From the NCBI GenBank assembly GCA_030621685.1, contig JAUXHF010000098.1, forward strand, positions 1 to 7,004: DNA of 7,004 nt. Reading direction: 5' to 3'. A program made the position numbers and the translations under genes. This DNA is from Spirochaetota bacterium. GTDB lineage: Bacteria > Spirochaetota > UBA12135 > COTS27. Shown here in pieces: positions 5,276 through 7,004 of this stretch (position 1 is the stretch's first letter; every line of letters starts with the position of its first letter). The notes beneath the pieces are model-generated. The model ran no database searches, was not told where the DNA came from, and saw nothing but the letters and a program-made list of their open reading frames with translations.

Positions 5276-7004
5276 TTAGTCGGAGAGAATCCACAAGGCA
5301 GACGTGGCTAATTGATTGCGGTTCTCTACAGATGCCAGCATGATTTCTGCGTAAAAATCATCCAAGACGATAGCCTGCCTATCTATTTCTTTTGCTTGAA
5401 CGAACAAAGTTTCTTTGGGAAGTTCAATATTTTCTAAAGAGCGAACATAACGCAGATAGGCTTGAGTAGGCCCAGCGGCTTGCAAAGACGGCGAGTTTTT
5501 TGTAGTTAAATTTTCTGAGCTACCTATGCCTTTGCGCCAGCTGGTAGGGTTGCCAGATGCAGGGTTCTTTGTTTGAGCAAGCAATGTAGAATACTGCGTT
5601 CCATCGATTATGCTATATCCTTTTTCAGAAACTATTTTTGGGAAAAGATGCGGAGAGAAATTTAGGCCTCTTGTGTCAATTACAAAGGCTTTATAAAACC
5701 TATCGCTAAAAGGTTTTGATGCTGCCAGCCTGTTTTTATTATATTTAGGAAAGGCTGATGCGGCTAATTGCTTTGCTGCTAAATTTTGCAGGAGCTGGTA
5801 AAACGTTTTTTTCTCTGAAGAATTCCCAATTTGTAGGGCTAAGGGCATGCTTATAATTCGGAATTCATGGAGTAATACAGCTTGGATGCCTTTGTTATTT
5901 GAGGCTGAAGTGTAAGGCTCAAGAACCTGCTGCACATGCAGCTTAGAATGAGGCGAAGATAGCAGGACAACATTTTCTGGTCGCTCTTGTATGAAGCCTT
6001 CTTTGAATGGGGCAGTAGAAAAATTATTGAAGGCATTCGTTAAGCGAAGCTTCGCTTTGGTATCATTGCCTTGAATTTCTACATTATTATACTCTACAGA
6101 AAGCAAGGAAAGCGGAGCCTGGTAGCCAGCCATATCAGAATGGCTTTGCAAGAGCGAGGTGTAATACAATAAAGAGTTTTGCAAACTTGGGTTTAAGAAA
6201 AGAGCCTCGTTTACAGAAAAGTTTGGTTTTAGGGGTATTTGTGTTATAGCCTTAAATACTTTGGATTGAAGTTTTTCTATGAGGGCTTGTTCGGCCAATC
6301 CTAAGCGGTATATTAGCGATGAAGACTCTGTTTCTTGGGTCTTGCTTGATGAATTTTCTGCACGCTTGTTTTCAAAGCTAGGAAGCACGGGGCTTTTGCT
6401 TTCTAAGAAAATTCGGCTATGTGTCCAATCAATAAAACCATTTTCTATGCGTTCTAATTTAACTTGGGGGGCGCTTACATCTATGCTATCGTGTAAAATG
6501 GGCGTTATATAAAAGCTACGCTTTCTGTTAGCAGGCGAGGCGTTTTCTTTAGTTGTACTTATTTCTGCTTTGATGACAGCATAGACTACAGCTTGTTTAT
6601 GCAAGTTTGTAGGCCTAAAAAGAGCTTTGGAAGACAATTGCCAATTTGTTATGATATTTGTAAAGGGCTGCCAAGAGCTTCCGCGAAAATCCTCATAGTT
6701 AGAGATTTTCATGTTTAATCCAGAACGGCCTTTTACCTGTTCTAAAATACTGGGGTTTAGCCTGATGGTAAGCGTTGTTAGAAAATCACCAGATGTTGTT
6801 TTGTTTAAGGCTGTTATGTGCAAAGAGCCTTGCAGTGTTCTTAGCTGCCCGTATCCTAGAAGACTTCTTGGTATGGGGGGCTGATACTGATAGGCTGCGC
6901 TAAGCTGCGAGACTCCGCCTTGCCATACTGGGCTAGGGCTGAATTTAGAAATTTCAATTTCTTGCTTTTGAAAACTAAGAGCAGAAGTCGGAGGCCAAGC
7001 GGTC
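5276..7004 (-). CDS. Large envelope protein, C-terminal part: Ig-like repeat plus LPP20/FlgT-like module (5' end beyond window)
   Basis: I do not know a named homologue; the function is unknown. The frame has no stop from the window's right edge (7003) to TAA at 5278-5276, giving 575 visible codons, so the beginning is missing and TTG at 6823 is not a true start. Residue numbers count from that TTG. Residues 1-120 and the stretch before them look like a bacterial Ig-like repeat: GLNMKISNYEDF (35-46), SSWQPF (49-54), NWQLSS (60-65), AVVYAVIKA (78-86) and HDSIDVSAP (111-119). The rest resembles LPP20/FlgT-like exported proteins: NGFIDWTHSRIFLESKS (128-144), an Ala-rich helix AEQALIEKLQSKVFKAI (177-193), then VIDTRGLNFSPHLFPKIVSEKG (split here as VIDTRGLNFSP 381-391 and HLFPKIVSEKG 392-402), and a closing domain FVQAKEIDRQAIVLDD (474-489) that ends in WILSD. 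There is no cysteine, as is common in secreted proteins. Any signal peptide would lie outside the window. Confidence 0.7.
   Translation of the reverse strand, partial: TAWPPTSALSFQKQEIEISKFSPSPVWQGGVSQLSAAYQYQPPIPRSLLGYGQLRTLQGSLHITALNKTTSGDFLTTLTIRLNPSILEQVKGRSGLNMKISNYEDFRGSSWQPFTNIITNWQLSSKALFRPTNLHKQAVVYAVIKAEISTTKENASPANRKRSFYITPILHDSIDVSAPQVKLERIENGFIDWTHSRIFLESKSPVLPSFENKRAENSSSKTQETESSSLIYRLGLAEQALIEKLQSKVFKAITQIPLKPNFSVNEALFLNPSLQNSLLYYTSLLQSHSDMAGYQAPLSLLSVEYNNVEIQGNDTKAKLRLTNAFNNFSTAPFKEGFIQERPENVVLLSSPHSKLHVQQVLEPYTSASNNKGIQAVLLHEFRIISMPLALQIGNSSEKKTFYQLLQNLAAKQLAASAFPKYNKNRLAASKPFSDRFYKAFVIDTRGLNFSPHLFPKIVSEKGYSIIDGTQYSTLLAQTKNPASGNPTSWRKGIGSSENLTTKNSPSLQAAGPTQAYLRYVRSLENIELPKETLFVQAKEIDRQAIVLDDFYAEIMLASVENRNQLATSALWILSD

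Noticed and set aside
5276..7004. TgpA-type transglutaminase, first suggested by the aromatic SSWQPF region
   Set aside because: No cysteine is present, so no Cys-His-Asp transglutaminase triad is possible, and the surrounding pattern fits an Ig-like repeat better.
1..7004. A defence island, toxin-antitoxin pair, CRISPR or mobile element
   Set aside because: No nuclease, transposase, integrase, phage or spaced-repeat signature was found on either strand; the visible genes are metabolic or envelope-related.

Overview
The window holds four protein-coding genes in two converging pairs. Two genes read rightward (about 84-3273) and two read leftward (7004-3465), meeting across a 191-base gap with a hairpin. 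The DNA is moderately AT-rich. All four genes look bacterial. A menaquinone-type acyl-CoA ligase, a membrane hydrolase family protein and an LPP20/FlgT-like envelope protein fit a Gram-negative bacterium. The C-terminal domain of the last gene is one I associate with deltaproteobacterial-grade lineages and spirochaetes, but the phylum cannot be settled from this sequence. None of the three complete genes has a recognisable Shine-Dalgarno sequence.

Left half: a 671-676 residue adenylate-forming enzyme, most like o-succinylbenzoate-CoA ligase (MenE), is followed after 100 bases by an inner-membrane protein of the YdjM/DUF457 'metal-dependent hydrolase' family. The ligase is much longer than usual MenE. 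It has an odd phosphate-loop residue and short hexamer duplications in what look like its inserted segments. A perfect 13-base tandem duplication covers its stop codon.

Right half: on the minus strand is a full-length CoA-acylating methylmalonate-semialdehyde dehydrogenase (MmsA), visibly GC-richer than its neighbours. Upstream of it are a 281-base AT-rich gap with another perfect 13-base tandem duplication, and then a large gene that enters from the right edge. That gene's frame stays open to base 7004, so the apparent TTG start at 6823 is not its real beginning. Its product is cysteine-free over the visible 575 codons. It appears to join a bacterial Ig-like repeat to a C-terminal module resembling the LPP20/FlgT-like family, which suggests an exported envelope protein.

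The genes do not form one obvious pathway: quinone biosynthesis, a membrane hydrolase, valine/inositol catabolism and an envelope protein. I see no RNA gene, insertion sequence, CRISPR array or phage gene. The most unusual item is the Ig-like/LPP20-like protein, followed by the enlarged MenE-like ligase.
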